A DNA stretch of 64,000 nucleotides from an endosymbiont of unidentified scaly snail isolate Monju (GTDB taxonomy: Bacteria > Pseudomonadota > Gammaproteobacteria > Chromatiales > Chromatiaceae): positions 1,860,001-1,924,000 of the forward strand of contig NZ_AP012978.1 of NCBI RefSeq assembly GCF_000801295.1. The letters run 5' to 3'. Within the stretch, counting starts at the first letter, position 1. Every line of letters begins with the position of its first letter. Shown here piece after piece: positions 25,996 through 37,633 of the stretch. The position numbers and the translations under genes are program-made. Below the pieces are notes generated by a model. It had not been told where the DNA came from. It was given only the letters and a program-made list of their open reading frames with translations, and searched no databases.

Positions 25996-26760
25996 TCAGC
26001 TCTTGATGCCGACGCCCTTCTTCAGCAGGTACAGCGCAACGAAGAACAGGACTGCAATGAAGCCCAGGATGATGTGCACCGCGACGCCGACCAGGATGTC
26101 GGAGACCCCCAGCAGGCCATAGCGGAAGGCATTGATCATGTACAACACCGGGTTGGCCAGCGACACCTGCTGCCAGAACTCGGGCAGCATGCGGATCGAG
26201 TAGAAGACCCCGCCGAGATAGGTCAACGGCGTGAGCACGAAAGTGGGGATGATGGCGATGTCGTCGAAGCTGTTGGCGAATACCGCGTTGATGAAGCCCG
26301 CCAGCGAGAACAGCACCGAGGTGAGCACGAACACCGCCAAAGTGATGCCGATGCTGTGCACCCGGAAGTCGGAGAAGATCATCGACACCAGGGTCACCAG
26401 CAGGCCGACCATCACGCCGCGCGCCACACCGCCGGTCACGTAGCCCCAGAGCACCACCCAGGGCGGGATGGGAGCGATCAGCAGCTCCTCGACATTGCGC
26501 TGGAACTTGGCCTGGTAGAAGCTGGAGACCACGTTGGCGTAGCTGTTGGAGATCACCGCCATGAGGATCAGGCCGGGCACGATGAAGTCCACGTAGCGCA
26601 GGCCGTCCATCTCGCCGAGCTGCGAACCGATCAGGGTGCCGAAGATGACGAAGTACAGCGCGGTGGTGATCGCCGGCGGCAGCACCGTCTGCACCCAGAT
26701 GCGCGAGAAGCGCAGCACCTCTTTGATGACGATGGTCGAAAAGGCGGTCCAGTACCTCAT
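25996..26760 (-). CDS. yadH: ABC-2 type exporter permease (YadH-like)
   Basis: 254 residues from the ATG at 26760, which overlaps the ATPase stop by 4 nt; a much longer open frame extends upstream but only as a shadow of the ATPase gene. Six transmembrane helices with the ABC-2 pattern (EVLRFSRIWVQTVLPPAITTALYFVIFGTLIG, ANPVLYMINAFRYGLLG). The length and motifs match E. coli YadH (256 aa). Substrate unknown. Confidence 0.92.
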   Translation of the reverse strand: MRYWTAFSTIVIKEVLRFSRIWVQTVLPPAITTALYFVIFGTLIGSQLGEMDGLRYVDFIVPGLILMAVISNSYANVVSSFYQAKFQRNVEELLIAPIPPWVVLWGYVTGGVARGVMVGLLVTLVSMIFSDFRVHSIGITLAVFVLTSVLFSLAGFINAVFANSFDDIAIIPTFVLTPLTYLGGVFYSIRMLPEFWQQVSLANPVLYMINAFRYGLLGVSDILVGVAVHIILGFIAVLFFVALYLLKKGVGIKS

Positions 26761-27683
26761 GCCGAACGCTCCCGGTGATGATGCACCATATCGAGAAACA
26801 GCTGCTCCAACCGGTTCTGCTTGTTGCGCATGCTCAGTACCTGTATGCCAGCGGCCGACAGGCCCTCGAACAGGCCGTTGAGACCGCGCCCGGCCGTGAT
26901 CTCGGCCTCGAGCATGCAGGCATCCAGGCGCTTGAGACGGTAGCCGGGGATCTCGGGCAGGGTCTCGACCGGTTCGACGACATCGAGGATCACGTCCTGC
27001 TGGTGCAGGCGGCGCAGCATCTCGCGCATCTCCGCGCGCTCGGCGACCTGCCCGTTGCTGATGATGGCGATGTTGCGGCAGAGGCTCTCGGCCTCTTCCA
27101 GGTAATGGGTGGTGAGGATGATGGTGGTGCCATCGGCATTGATGCCGCGCAGGAACTCCCACATCGACAGGCGGATCTCGATGTCCACCCCGGCGGTGGG
27201 CTCATCGAGGATCAGCAGGCGCGGCCGATGCACCAGGGCGCGCGCGATCATCAGCCGCCGTTTCATGCCGCCAGAGAGCGAGCGCGCCTGCTCCTCACGC
27301 TTGTCCCACAGCTCGAGCTGGCGCAGGCAGCCCTCGGCCCGCTGGCGCGCCTCGGCGCGCGGCAAGCCATAGTAGCCGGCCTGGTTGATCAGGATCTCAC
27401 CCACCGGCTCGAAGGGATTGAAGTTGAACTCCTGTGGCACATAGCCGATGCAGGACTTCACCGCCTCGGGCGCCAGGTCCTGGTCGTGCCCGAACACTTC
27501 CACGCTGCCCCTACTCTTGCTCACCAGCGAACAGATGATGCCAATGGTGGTAGACTTGCCCGCGCCGTTGGGCCCGAGCAGGGCGAAGAAGTCACCCTCT
27601 TCCACCTCGAGGTCGATACCGTGCAGGGCCTGTACGCCCCCGGCATAGGTCTTTTGCAGATTGCGGATACGCAGCGCCTTCAT
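26757..27683 (-). CDS. yadG: ABC transporter ATP-binding protein (YadG-like)
   Basis: 308 residues, the same length as E. coli YadG as I recall it. Walker A GPNGAGKSTTIG, Q-loop VPQEFNFNPF, signature LSGGMKRRL, Walker B LLILDEPTAGVD and H-loop TTHYLEEAE are all intact. The N-terminal KALRIRNLQKTYAGGVQALHGIDLEVEEGDFFALLG closely resembles YadG. It pairs with the overlapping permease gene as an ABC-2 exporter. Start chosen at 27683, the first ATG before the conserved domain; the ribosome site is weak. Confidence 0.93.
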   Translation of the reverse strand: MKALRIRNLQKTYAGGVQALHGIDLEVEEGDFFALLGPNGAGKSTTIGIICSLVSKSRGSVEVFGHDQDLAPEAVKSCIGYVPQEFNFNPFEPVGEILINQAGYYGLPRAEARQRAEGCLRQLELWDKREEQARSLSGGMKRRLMIARALVHRPRLLILDEPTAGVDIEIRLSMWEFLRGINADGTTIILTTHYLEEAESLCRNIAIISNGQVAERAEMREMLRRLHQQDVILDVVEPVETLPEIPGYRLKRLDACMLEAEITAGRGLNGLFEGLSAAGIQVLSMRNKQNRLEQLFLDMVHHHRERSA

Positions 27684-27757
27684 GGAAACTCGACGATGAT
27701 CGACTGGATGGAGCGTACAATACAGTTTCTCGGCCCAATTATCACCTGTCCGTCGCC

Positions 27758-28500
27758 ATGGAAGCCCTTGCACCCGATACCCTTGCCCTGCTTGCCGCCG
27801 TGGGCGTGCTCGCCGGCCTGGTGGATGCCATCGCCGGAGGCGGCGGCCTGCTCGCCCTGCCCGCCCTGCTGTGGGCCGGGCTGCCTCCCCTGCAGGCGCT
27901 GGCCACCAACAAGCTTCAGGGCAGCTTCGGCACCGCCACTGCATCTTTCAACTACATCCGCCGTGGCGAGATCGAGCCGCGCGGCCTGCTCGGTGCAGTG
28001 GCCTGGACCTTTCTCGGCGCCACGACCGGCACCCTGGCGGTACAGTACCTGGTGGCCGATTGGCTGGACCGCCTCGTGCCCGTGCTGCTGATCGGCTTTG
28101 CCCTGTATTTCCTGTTCTCGTCACGCATCGGGGAGGAAGACGCCCGCCGGCCGCTTTCGGCCTGCTGGTAGGCCTTGGCGTGGGCTTCTACGACGGCTTT
28201 TTCGGCCCCGGCACCGGCACCTTCTTCGCCGCCGGTTTCGTGCTGCTGGCTGGCTGGAACCTGAAGCGCGCCACCGCCGGGACCAAGGTACTCAATCTCA
28301 CCAGCAACCTCGCCTCGCTGCTGTTCTTCGCGCTCGGCGGCCAGGTCGTCTGGAGCATCGGCCTGGGCATGGGGCTGGGCCAGGTGGCCGGCGCCTGGCT
28401 GGGATCACACCTGGTGATGCGCCACGGCACGGTCATCGTGCGCCCGCTGCTGGTGATCGTCTCGGTGGCGATCTCACTCAAACTGCTACTCGTCGGCTGA
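27758..28500 (+). pseudogene. TSUP (TauE/SafE) family sulfonate/sulfite-type permease, frameshifted
   Basis: The first frame (27758-28171) gives LLAAVGVLAGLVDAIAGGGGLLALPALL...ATNKLQGSFGT, the N-terminal half of a TSUP carrier. It stops after EEDARRPLSACW. The second half continues one frame over (FGLLVGLGVGFYDGFFGPGTGTFF...TAGTKVLNLTSNLASL) to 28500. A single missing base near 28145-28155, in a GCCCGCCGGCCG context, explains the break. With it restored, the protein would be about 247 residues, normal for the family. It may be a sequencing error or a recent mutation. Confidence 0.85.
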
Positions 28501-29121
28501 TCGGTCCGCACGGCGCCGCAACACGCAATAACGAAAGGACTGCACGGCGCCGCCCGGTGTGCGGTGCAACTCGCGTTCGCTGTGCAACAGCCCGAAGGGA
28601 TCAGCGAAGACGGCGGCCAGGGTGTCGGCATCGTAGCGACAAACGGGCAGGCCGCTGCAACGCTCGGCGCCATCCTCGGCAAAGGTGGCAATGATCAGGT
28701 GCCCGCCGGATCGCAGTGCCCGTGCCACCGCCCGCACATAGGCCGAGCGCCCGGCCTCGCCGGCAAGAAAATGGAACACGGCACGATCGTGCCAGACATC
28801 GAAGCTGGCCGTCGGCAATGCCGCCCCTGTGACATCGCCCAGCACCCAGTGCACGTGGGCAGCCTGCTCACCCAACTGGCGCTGCGCCCGGGCCTGGGCG
28901 ACCGGCGACAGGTCCAGCCACCAGAGGTCACGGTAACCGCGCCGCAACAGTTCACCAAGCAACGGCGAGGTCCCCGCGCCCGCATCGATCAGCCGCGCGG
29001 AACGGCCTGGCCCGAAGCGTTCGATCAACGCCAGGGAGCGCTCCGGATTCCGCTGAAACCAGCTCAACTCCTCGTCCGCCTTGCCTCCATAGACCCGGTC
29101 CCAGTGCCTGCTGTCCGACAT
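28486..29121 (-). CDS. Class I SAM-dependent methyltransferase
   Basis: 211 residues from the ATG at 29121. The N-terminus SRHWDRVYGGKADEELSWFQRNPERSL precedes SAM motif I (LIDAGAGTSPLLGELL), an acidic motif II (WWLDLSP), DVTG and a WHDRAVFHFL loop. The pattern resembles small-molecule methyltransferases annotated as TPMT/UbiE-like; the substrate cannot be named. It converges with the TSUP gene, overlapping its end by 15 bp. Confidence 0.85.
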   Translation of the reverse strand: MSDSRHWDRVYGGKADEELSWFQRNPERSLALIERFGPGRSARLIDAGAGTSPLLGELLRRGYRDLWWLDLSPVAQARAQRQLGEQAAHVHWVLGDVTGAALPTASFDVWHDRAVFHFLAGEAGRSAYVRAVARALRSGGHLIIATFAEDGAERCSGLPVCRYDADTLAAVFADPFGLLHSERELHRTPGGAVQSFRYCVLRRRADRSADE

Positions 29122-29236
29122 CGTGCCTGCCTCGCATACCTGCCCCTTTCCTTTCGACATAGTCATGCCGGACGGGAAAGGCAAGGCTCACGGCTGATAG
29201 AATATGTCGCCAATCACACCACGAGAATCGCACGAG

Positions 29237-29725
29237 ATGAAACGCAAGACGTACAAGGATCTGGTGGCCGAGATCACGCCGCACATCAAGGAATGCTTTC
29301 CCTGGGACGTCGAGGAGCGCATGGAGCGAGGCGACGATCTGCTGTTCCTGGACGTGCGCGAGACCCACGAATACGACACCATGCACATCGAGGGCTCGCT
29401 GAACGTGCCACGCGGCATCCTCGAGACCGCCGTGGAATGGGATCACGAGGAAACCGAACCGGAGCTGGTCAAGGCACGTAACCGCCAGGTCGTGGTGGTC
29501 TGCCGATCGGGCAGCCGCAGCGTCTTCGCCACCTGGACCCTGATGCAGATGGGCTACAAGTACGTCACTTCGCTCAAGACCGGCCTGCGCGGCTGGAACG
29601 AGTACGACCTGCCGTTGGTGGACCTGGAAGGCAACCGCATCGACCCCGAGGTGGGCGACCGCTATTTCGCCAACAAGCTGCTCGACTACCAGCGCAAGCC
29701 GGCGGACTGGGTCGAACCCGAATAG
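29237..29725 (+). CDS. Rhodanese-like sulfurtransferase domain protein
   Basis: 162 residues from the ATG at 29237; GAATCGCACGAG precedes it. A single rhodanese domain with LFLDVRETHEYDTMHIEGSLNVPRG and active-site loop CRSGSRS (Cys then RSGSRS) near residue 93. A C-terminal extension (GNRIDPEVGDRYFANKL) is of unknown role. It may move sulfane sulfur or act as a sensor; no sulfur-oxidation genes adjoin it. Confidence 0.9.
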   Translation: MKRKTYKDLVAEITPHIKECFPWDVEERMERGDDLLFLDVRETHEYDTMHIEGSLNVPRGILETAVEWDHEETEPELVKARNRQVVVVCRSGSRSVFATWTLMQMGYKYVTSLKTGLRGWNEYDLPLVDLEGNRIDPEVGDRYFANKLLDYQRKPADWVEPE

Positions 29726-29741
29726 GCCCTGGACCGAAGGG

Positions 29742-29821
29742 TTCGCGGCGGGAACGCCGTTCCCACGTGTAGGAGGCCCGTCCCCGGGCCGAACCATTCG
29801 CGGCGAGAACGCCGCGCCTAA
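29742..29821. repeat. REP-like cluster: three 25-nt palindromic units
   Basis: Three units lie between the rhodanese gene and rimI: 29742-29766 (inverted), 29769-29793 (direct) and 29797-29821 (inverted). The direct unit is GTAGGAG, arm GCCC, loop GTCCCCG, arm GGCC, end GAA. The inverted units carry the same frame with CGGC/CCGC-type arms and some substitutions. The last unit overlaps the rimI stop codon. Related units occur at 40545 and 63693. Confidence 0.75.
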
Positions 29822-30315
29822 CGCGGAAACCCCGCTCCGGAACCCGTCAGCATGGGCTTGGCGTAGACCACCGCGTCCTCCCGCTCGTGACGTTCGTGCG
29901 GGTAGTAACCCTTGCGGCGACCGATCTCGCAGAAACCTTCCGACTCGTAGAGCGCACGCGCAACGTGGTTGCTGGCGCGCACCTCGAGGTAGACGGTGTC
30001 GGCATCCTTCTCGCGCGCGATGCGCAACATGCGCCGCAGCAGGCGACGCCCCAGGCCGCGTCCCTGCCAGTCGGGGGCCACGCAGAGGTTGAGCAGGTGG
30101 GCCTCACCGGCACCGGTGGACAGCACCGCATGGCCTGCCAGCTCGCCGGCAAACTCGGCAACCATGCAGTGATACCCGACACGCAGACAGTCGCGCAGGA
30201 TGCCCATGCTCCAGGGATGTGAATAGGCGGCGCGCTCGTTGACGAATACCGCGCCGAGATCGCCCTCGCGCATCGCCCGCAACGTGGGTTGCAGCTCCTG
30301 GATGACCGCGCTCAT
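29818..30315 (-). CDS. rimI: Ribosomal protein S18-alanine N-acetyltransferase RimI
   Basis: 165 residues from the ATG at 30315, which overlaps the UDG stop by 4 nt. GNAT fold: HLLNLCVAPDWQGRGLGRRLLRRML is the acetyl-CoA pyrophosphate loop (QGRGLG), followed by LEVRASNHVARALYESEGFCEIGRRKGYY, characteristic of RimI. It acetylates the N-terminal alanine of S18; that specific substrate is inferred from similarity. Confidence 0.9.
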   Translation of the reverse strand: MSAVIQELQPTLRAMREGDLGAVFVNERAAYSHPWSMGILRDCLRVGYHCMVAEFAGELAGHAVLSTGAGEAHLLNLCVAPDWQGRGLGRRLLRRMLRIAREKDADTVYLEVRASNHVARALYESEGFCEIGRRKGYYPHERHEREDAVVYAKPMLTGSGAGFPR

Positions 30316-31109
30316 GACACGTCTCCCTGTAGCTCGCGCCACACCGCCTGCAGGTCGATCCAGGCCTTGGCCTTCTCCTCGGGGCGGCGCAGCAGATAGG
30401 CAGGATGGTAGGTCACGCGCAGCGGCGTTTCCCGGTAATGGTGCACACGCCGGCGCAGACGCCCCACCGCCTCGTCGGTCTCGAGCAGGTTCTTGGCCGC
30501 CACACCGCCGACCGAGAGGATGAACTCGGGTTGCACCAGGGCGATCTGCCGGTCCAGCCAGCCACGGCAGGCGACCACTTCCTCGGCGCGCGGATCGCGG
30601 TTACCGGGCGGACGGCACTTGAGGACATTGGCGATATAGGCCTGATCGCGCGACAGACCGATGGCCTCGAGCATGCGATCGAGCAACTGCCCGGCCCGAC
30701 CGACGAAGGGCTCGCCCTGCCGATCCTCTTCAGCGCCGGGGGCCTCACCGATGACCATCAGGCGGGCATTGCGGTCGCCCACCCCGAACACGGTCTGGGT
30801 ACGTGTCTCGCACAGACCACAGGCGCGACAACCGGCGACCGCTGCGGCCAGGCCGTCCCAGTCGAGGCTTGCCGGATCGATAGCGGGCACGGCCGGCACC
30901 TGATCCATGGCAGGCGTCGCTGGGGCAGCCGCTGGCGCAGCGGGGGGCGACTCGACCGGCAGGGGCGTCTCGGGAGGCGCTACGCTCGTCGCCTCCGGCG
31001 ACATTTCTTTCGTCGGTGCCGGAGCGGGATCACGGGCAGGGGCTTCGCGCTGCACCCACAGCTCGATGCCCATACCTCGCAGACAGGCCCGGCGCCGCGC
31101 GTCCAACAT
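30312..31109 (-). CDS. Uracil-DNA glycosylase, family 4 (4Fe-4S type)
   Basis: 265 residues. An N-terminal [17 protein letters not shown] segment and a Pro/Ala-rich linker (about 25-80) precede the glycosylase domain: [53 protein letters not shown], then [13 protein letters not shown]. The cysteines of CxxC, KC and a later AC form the Fe-S cluster site. It removes uracil from DNA. The fused N-terminal linker is common in proteobacterial members. The ATG is 6 nt after the leuA stop. Confidence 0.92.
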   Translation of the reverse strand: MLDARRRACLRGMGIELWVQREAPARDPAPAPTKEMSPEATSVAPPETPLPVESPPAAPAAAPATPAMDQVPAVPAIDPASLDWDGLAAAVAGCRACGLCETRTQTVFGVGDRNARLMVIGEAPGAEEDRQGEPFVGRAGQLLDRMLEAIGLSRDQAYIANVLKCRPPGNRDPRAEEVVACRGWLDRQIALVQPEFILSVGGVAAKNLLETDEAVGRLRRRVHHYRETPLRVTYHPAYLLRRPEEKAKAWIDLQAVWRELQGDVS

Positions 31110-31115
31110 GTCGAC

Positions 31116-32663
<1,548 letters not shown>

Positions 32664-32772
32664 GTGCTGCTCCAGCCAGACCCTCTGGGCCTGTTGCCTG
32701 ATTGATTCATTGATGCTGTTCGGATGTGGCGATTGTCTGGCCCTCGCCCGGGCGCTTGCTGTTCTCTGCCCC

Positions 32773-32871
32773 TCAGGGCAGCAGCAGATCTGGCAGGGCA
32801 GTGTGCAGGCGAACGCCGGGACCGAGGGCCCGGGTGAGAAAACCGGCTTGTCGAACGCTGTCGAGTCGCAT
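32773..32871 (-). CDS. Candidate leucine-rich leader peptide upstream of leuA (32 aa)
   Basis: An ATG-to-TGA frame begins about 21 nt after the predicted leuA transcription start. Eight of its 32 residues are leucine and it ends LPDLLLP, with three consecutive CTG codons. The DNA at the end folds as CTGCCC-TGA-GGGGCAG across the stop codon. This is the layout of an amino-acid leader peptide. No U-run terminator follows, so if it acts, it may do so by ribosome stalling on RNA structure or Rho. A GC-rich genome uses CTG often, so chance is possible. Confidence 0.45.
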   Translation of the reverse strand: MRLDSVRQAGFLTRALGPGVRLHTALPDLLLP

Positions 32872-32898
32872 GTCAGTTCGCCCGAAAGGTGGTCCTGG

Positions 32899-32928
32899 AA
32901 TATAGCCCACTCAGCCACCACCTGCCAA
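32899..32928 (-). promoter_or_regulatory. Predicted sigma-70 promoter of leuA
   Basis: Minus strand TTGGCA and TATATT, each 5 of 6 to consensus, with an 18-bp spacer. It lies over the end of pssA, giving a leader of about 228 nt to the leuA start codon. Confidence 0.5.
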
Positions 32929-33687
32929 GCCTCGCCGCCGCCAGAGCTTGCGCAGGGCAACCATGGGGCCGGAAAGGGTGTACCCCAGGAACACCGCGAA
33001 CAGCACCATCGGCGGGTCTGTCAGTACCACGGCAAACCCCAGCGCCAGCCCAACCAGCACAAAGAACGGCACCTTGCCACGAAAATCCACCTGCTTGAAG
33101 CTGTAGTAGCGCAGATTGCTGACCATCAGCAGGCCGGCCGCCAGCGTGAGCAGCAGGGCGAGCCAGGCCACCCGGCCAGAGGTGATGTCATTGTCTACCG
33201 CCACCCAGACGCTGCCGGCCATCACGGCCGCCGCCGAGGGACTGGGCAGGCCGGTGAAGTAGCGCTTGTCGGCGGTGGCGATGGCGGAGTTGAACCGCGC
33301 CAGGCGCAGGGCCGCACCGGCGGTATAGATGAATGCCGCCAGCCAGCCCAAACGTCCCAGGTCCGCCAGCGCCCACTGGTACATGACCAGTGCCGGCGCC
33401 AGACCGAAGGCCACCATGTCCGACAGGCTGTCGTATTCGGCGCCGAAGGCGGTCTGGGTATTGGTCATGCGCGCCACTCGACCGTCCAGGCCATCGAGCA
33501 CCATGGCCACGAAGATGGCGATTGCCACCTTCTCGAACTGCCCGTTCATTGATACCAGCACGGCATAGAAACCGCTGAACAGCGCCGCGGTGGTGAACAG
33601 GTTGGGCAGCAGGTAGATGCCGCGCGCACGCCGGGGGCGTTCGCTCTCCAGTGAAGCCACCTTGGGGGTTTCCTTGTGCGAGTTCAT
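32911..33687 (-). CDS. pssA: CDP-diacylglycerol-serine O-phosphatidyltransferase PssA
   Basis: 258 residues from the ATG at 33687. Membrane protein with about six to seven helices and the CDP-alcohol phosphatidyltransferase motif DG-x2-GR-x-AR...G-x3-D-x3-D visible as [10 protein letters not shown]...[10 protein letters not shown]. The start [24 protein letters not shown] matches the longer, class II-type PssA. It makes phosphatidylserine, the precursor of phosphatidylethanolamine. It sits between ilvC and leuA, an arrangement I recall from other gammaproteobacteria. Confidence 0.95.
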   Translation of the reverse strand: MNSHKETPKVASLESERPRRARGIYLLPNLFTTAALFSGFYAVLVSMNGQFEKVAIAIFVAMVLDGLDGRVARMTNTQTAFGAEYDSLSDMVAFGLAPALVMYQWALADLGRLGWLAAFIYTAGAALRLARFNSAIATADKRYFTGLPSPSAAAVMAGSVWVAVDNDITSGRVAWLALLLTLAAGLLMVSNLRYYSFKQVDFRGKVPFFVLVGLALGFAVVLTDPPMVLFAVFLGYTLSGPMVALRKLWRRRGLAGGG

Positions 33688-33701
33688 AGGGCGCAGTATA
33701 G

Positions 33702-33728
33702 AAAAAAGGCCGCAACGATGCGGCCTTT
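33702..33728 (-). terminator. Intrinsic terminator after ilvC
   Basis: A 10-bp perfect stem (AAAGGCCGCA / TGCGGCCTTT, loop ACGA) is followed on the minus strand by six Ts. It lies 22 bp past the ilvC stop and separates the ilvBHC operon from pssA. Confidence 0.85.
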
Positions 33729-33749
33729 CATCGAGTCGCAGTCGCGAAC

Positions 33750-35298
<1,549 letters not shown>

Positions 35299-35299
<1 letters not shown>

Positions 35300-37032
35300 C
35301 AGGCCAACTCCCTCTCGGACGACAGGTGGGGCGACATGTGCATTTCATGATGGCCCTTGCCGGCCTCGATCATGGGATACACGTTCTCCTCGGGGTCGAT
35401 GATGATGTCCATGAACACCAGCTGATCCTTCATGCCAAAGGCCTCGCGGTAGGCGGCCTCGAGATCGGCGGGGTTCTCGATGCGCATGCCGACATGGCCA
35501 TAGCTCTCGGCGAGCTTGCAGAAATCGGGCAGCGCATCGACATAGGAATGTGAATAGCGGCCGTCGTAGAAGAACTCCTGCCACTGGCGCACCATGCCCA
35601 TGTAGCCATTGTTGAGCAGCAGGATCTTGATCGGCAGGTCGTACTGCTTGCAGGTGGCCAGCTCCTGGATGCACATCTGGATGCTGGCCTCGCCAGTGAT
35701 ACAGGCCACCTCGGCCTCGGGATACGCCTGCTTGACCCCCATCGCTGCCGGCAGGCCGAAGCCCATGGTGCCCAACCCACCGGAATTGATCCAGCGGCGC
35801 GGCTTGTCGAAGGGATAGAACTGGGCAGCGAACATCTGGTGCTGGCCGACATCCGAGGTCAGGTAGAACTCGTCGTCACGGGTGACCTTGTACAGCGTCT
35901 CAACCGCGAACTGCGGCTTGATGACCCTGTCGCTGGCGTCGTAAGACAGGCACTTGACCGCGCGCCAGGCCTCGATGCGCTCCCACCACTGCGCCAGGGC
36001 ATCGCGGTCGGGTTCACACTTGAGCTCGTCGATCAGACGCAACATGTCGGCGAGCACGCTCTTGACCTGGCCGACGATGGGCACGTCCACACGCACCGTC
36101 TTGGAAATGGAGGCCGGATCCACGTCGATGTGGATGATCTTCGCATGCGGGCAGAAGTGCGCGATCTTGCCGGTCACCCGGTCGTCGAAGCGCGCGCCGA
36201 TGGCGATCAGCACGTCGGTCTCGTGCATCGCCATGTTGGCCTCGTAGGTACCGTGCATGCCCAGCATGCCCAGGAACTGCGGATCGGTGGCCGGGAAGGC
36301 GCCCAGGCCCATCAGCGTCTGGGTGGTCGGGAAACCGGTCTTCTTCACCAGCTGGCGCAGTTCTTCCGAGGCCTCGCCGAGCACCACGCCACCACCGGTA
36401 TAGATGATGGGCCGCTTCGCCGACATCATCAAGTCGACCGCCTTGCGGATCTGCCCCAGGTGCCCGCGCTCCACCGGGTTGTAGGAGCGCATCTCGATCT
36501 TCTGCGGGTACTCGTAGGGGATGCGGATGTTCGGGTCGGTGACGTCCTTGGGGATGTCGACCACGACCGGCCCGGGCCGCCCCGAGGTAGCGATGTAGAA
36601 GGCCTTCTTGATGGTCTCGGCCAGATCCTCGACACGCTTCACCAGGAAATTGTGCTTCACGCACGGGCGGGTGATGCCGACGGTATCAACCTCCTGGAAG
36701 GCATCGGAACCGATGACCGGCGTCGGCACCTGGCCAGTGAGCACCACCAGCGGGATGGAGTCCATGAAGGCGGTGGCAATACCGGTCACCGCATTGGTCG
36801 CACCGGGACCGGAGGTCACCAGCACCACGCCGGGCTTGCCGGTGGCGCGGGCATAACCGTCCGCGGCATGGGTAGCGGCCTGTTCGTGACGCACCAGGAT
36901 GTGGCGCACCTCGTTCTGCTGGAACAGGGCGTCGTAGATGTGCAGTACGGCGCCGCCAGGATAACCCCAGACGTACTCGACGCCCTCGTCCTTCAGTGCC
37001 TGGACGACGATCTCGGCCCCACTCAGTTCCAC
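35299..37032 (-). CDS. ilvB: Acetolactate synthase large subunit IlvB/IlvI (GTG start)
   Basis: 577 residues from the GTG at 37032, which has GGAGG seven bases upstream and gives the conserved start MELSGAEIVVQALKDEGVEYVWGYPGG. The open frame extends to 37110, but without a ribosome site. Thiamine-diphosphate enzyme: catalytic Glu in VRHEQAATHAADGYARATG, FAD region, and ThDP motif GEASIQMCIQEL...NNGYMGMV. First reaction of valine/isoleucine synthesis. Confidence 0.97.
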
Positions 37033-37081
37033 CTTGTGACCTCCGAAGACATGGAATACCCTCTGTGCACGAGGGAACAAA

Positions 37082-37142
37082 CCCGGAATTTCCGGGCGCA
37101 ATTGGAGCATGGCAAGTTACTGATATGGGTCGCACAGGTCAA
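37082..37142 (-). promoter_or_regulatory. Possible ilvB promoter and leader hairpin
   Basis: Minus strand TTGACC (37137-37142), a 17-bp spacer and TAACTT (37114-37119). Downstream, a perfect CCCGGAA-A-TTCCGGG hairpin (37082-37096) lies in the leader and is followed by a short T-rich stretch. A branched-chain-rich leader peptide was not found. The -10 is weak. Confidence 0.4.
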
Positions 37143-37183
37143 TAGTTGCGCACCTGAAAATCCGCCATCGGACGGGACACACC

Positions 37184-37633
37184 ATGAAATACGCCGTTCA
37201 TCTGCTGGGCCTGGTCTGCCTGCTGCCGGTCGTGGCAACAGCCCGGGTATACAAGTGGCAGGATGCCGACGGCAATACCGTTTATTCGCAACTGCCGCCT
37301 CCGCCCGAGGTGGAGACCGAAACCGTAGCCCCACCGCCCCCGCCTCCCCAGCCCCCCGAACAGAGCCTGCAGCAGTTGCGCGAGATGGACCGCCGCCTGG
37401 ACGCAGTGCGCCAACGCCGCGCCCAGGAACAGACGAAACGACGCCAGGAGACCAGCCGCGCCGAACGACTGCGCCAGCAATGCGACCAGGCACGGACATC
37501 GCTGCGCGAACTCGAACGCATACCGTTGCCGCTGGTACCCGACGGACACGGCGACTATCGGCGGATGCCTGCCGAGGAACGGGAAGCCGAGCTGGAACGA
37601 TTGCGCAGCATCATCACCGAAGTGTGTCGCTGA
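37184..37633 (+). CDS. DUF4124 domain protein, secreted
   Basis: 149 residues. Signal peptide (KYAVHLLGLVCLLPVVATA), then the short DUF4124 motif VYKWQDADGNTVYSQLPPPP, a Pro-rich spacer, and a coiled-coil of Arg/Gln/Glu (about 60-105). The two C-terminal Cys residues may pair. The family is periplasmic or envelope-associated with unknown function. The gene converges with mtaB, overlapping it by 20 bp. Confidence 0.8.
   Translation: MKYAVHLLGLVCLLPVVATARVYKWQDADGNTVYSQLPPPPEVETETVAPPPPPPQPPEQSLQQLREMDRRLDAVRQRRAQEQTKRRQETSRAERLRQQCDQARTSLRELERIPLPLVPDGHGDYRRMPAEEREAELERLRSIITEVCR

Noticed and set aside
26761-27162. A long N-terminal extension of the YadH-like permease
   Set aside because: The extra sequence is His/Arg/Pro-rich and lies out of frame over the YadG gene; the ATGA overlap at 26757-26760 is the natural start.
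29204-29236. An upstream ATG for the rhodanese gene
   Set aside because: It adds 11 residues with no similarity to the family; the ATG at 29237 starts right before the conserved part.
32664-32960. N-terminal extension of LeuA to 32960
   Set aside because: LeuA enzymes start at [16 protein letters not shown]; the extension is Cys-rich and covers the promoter and leader.
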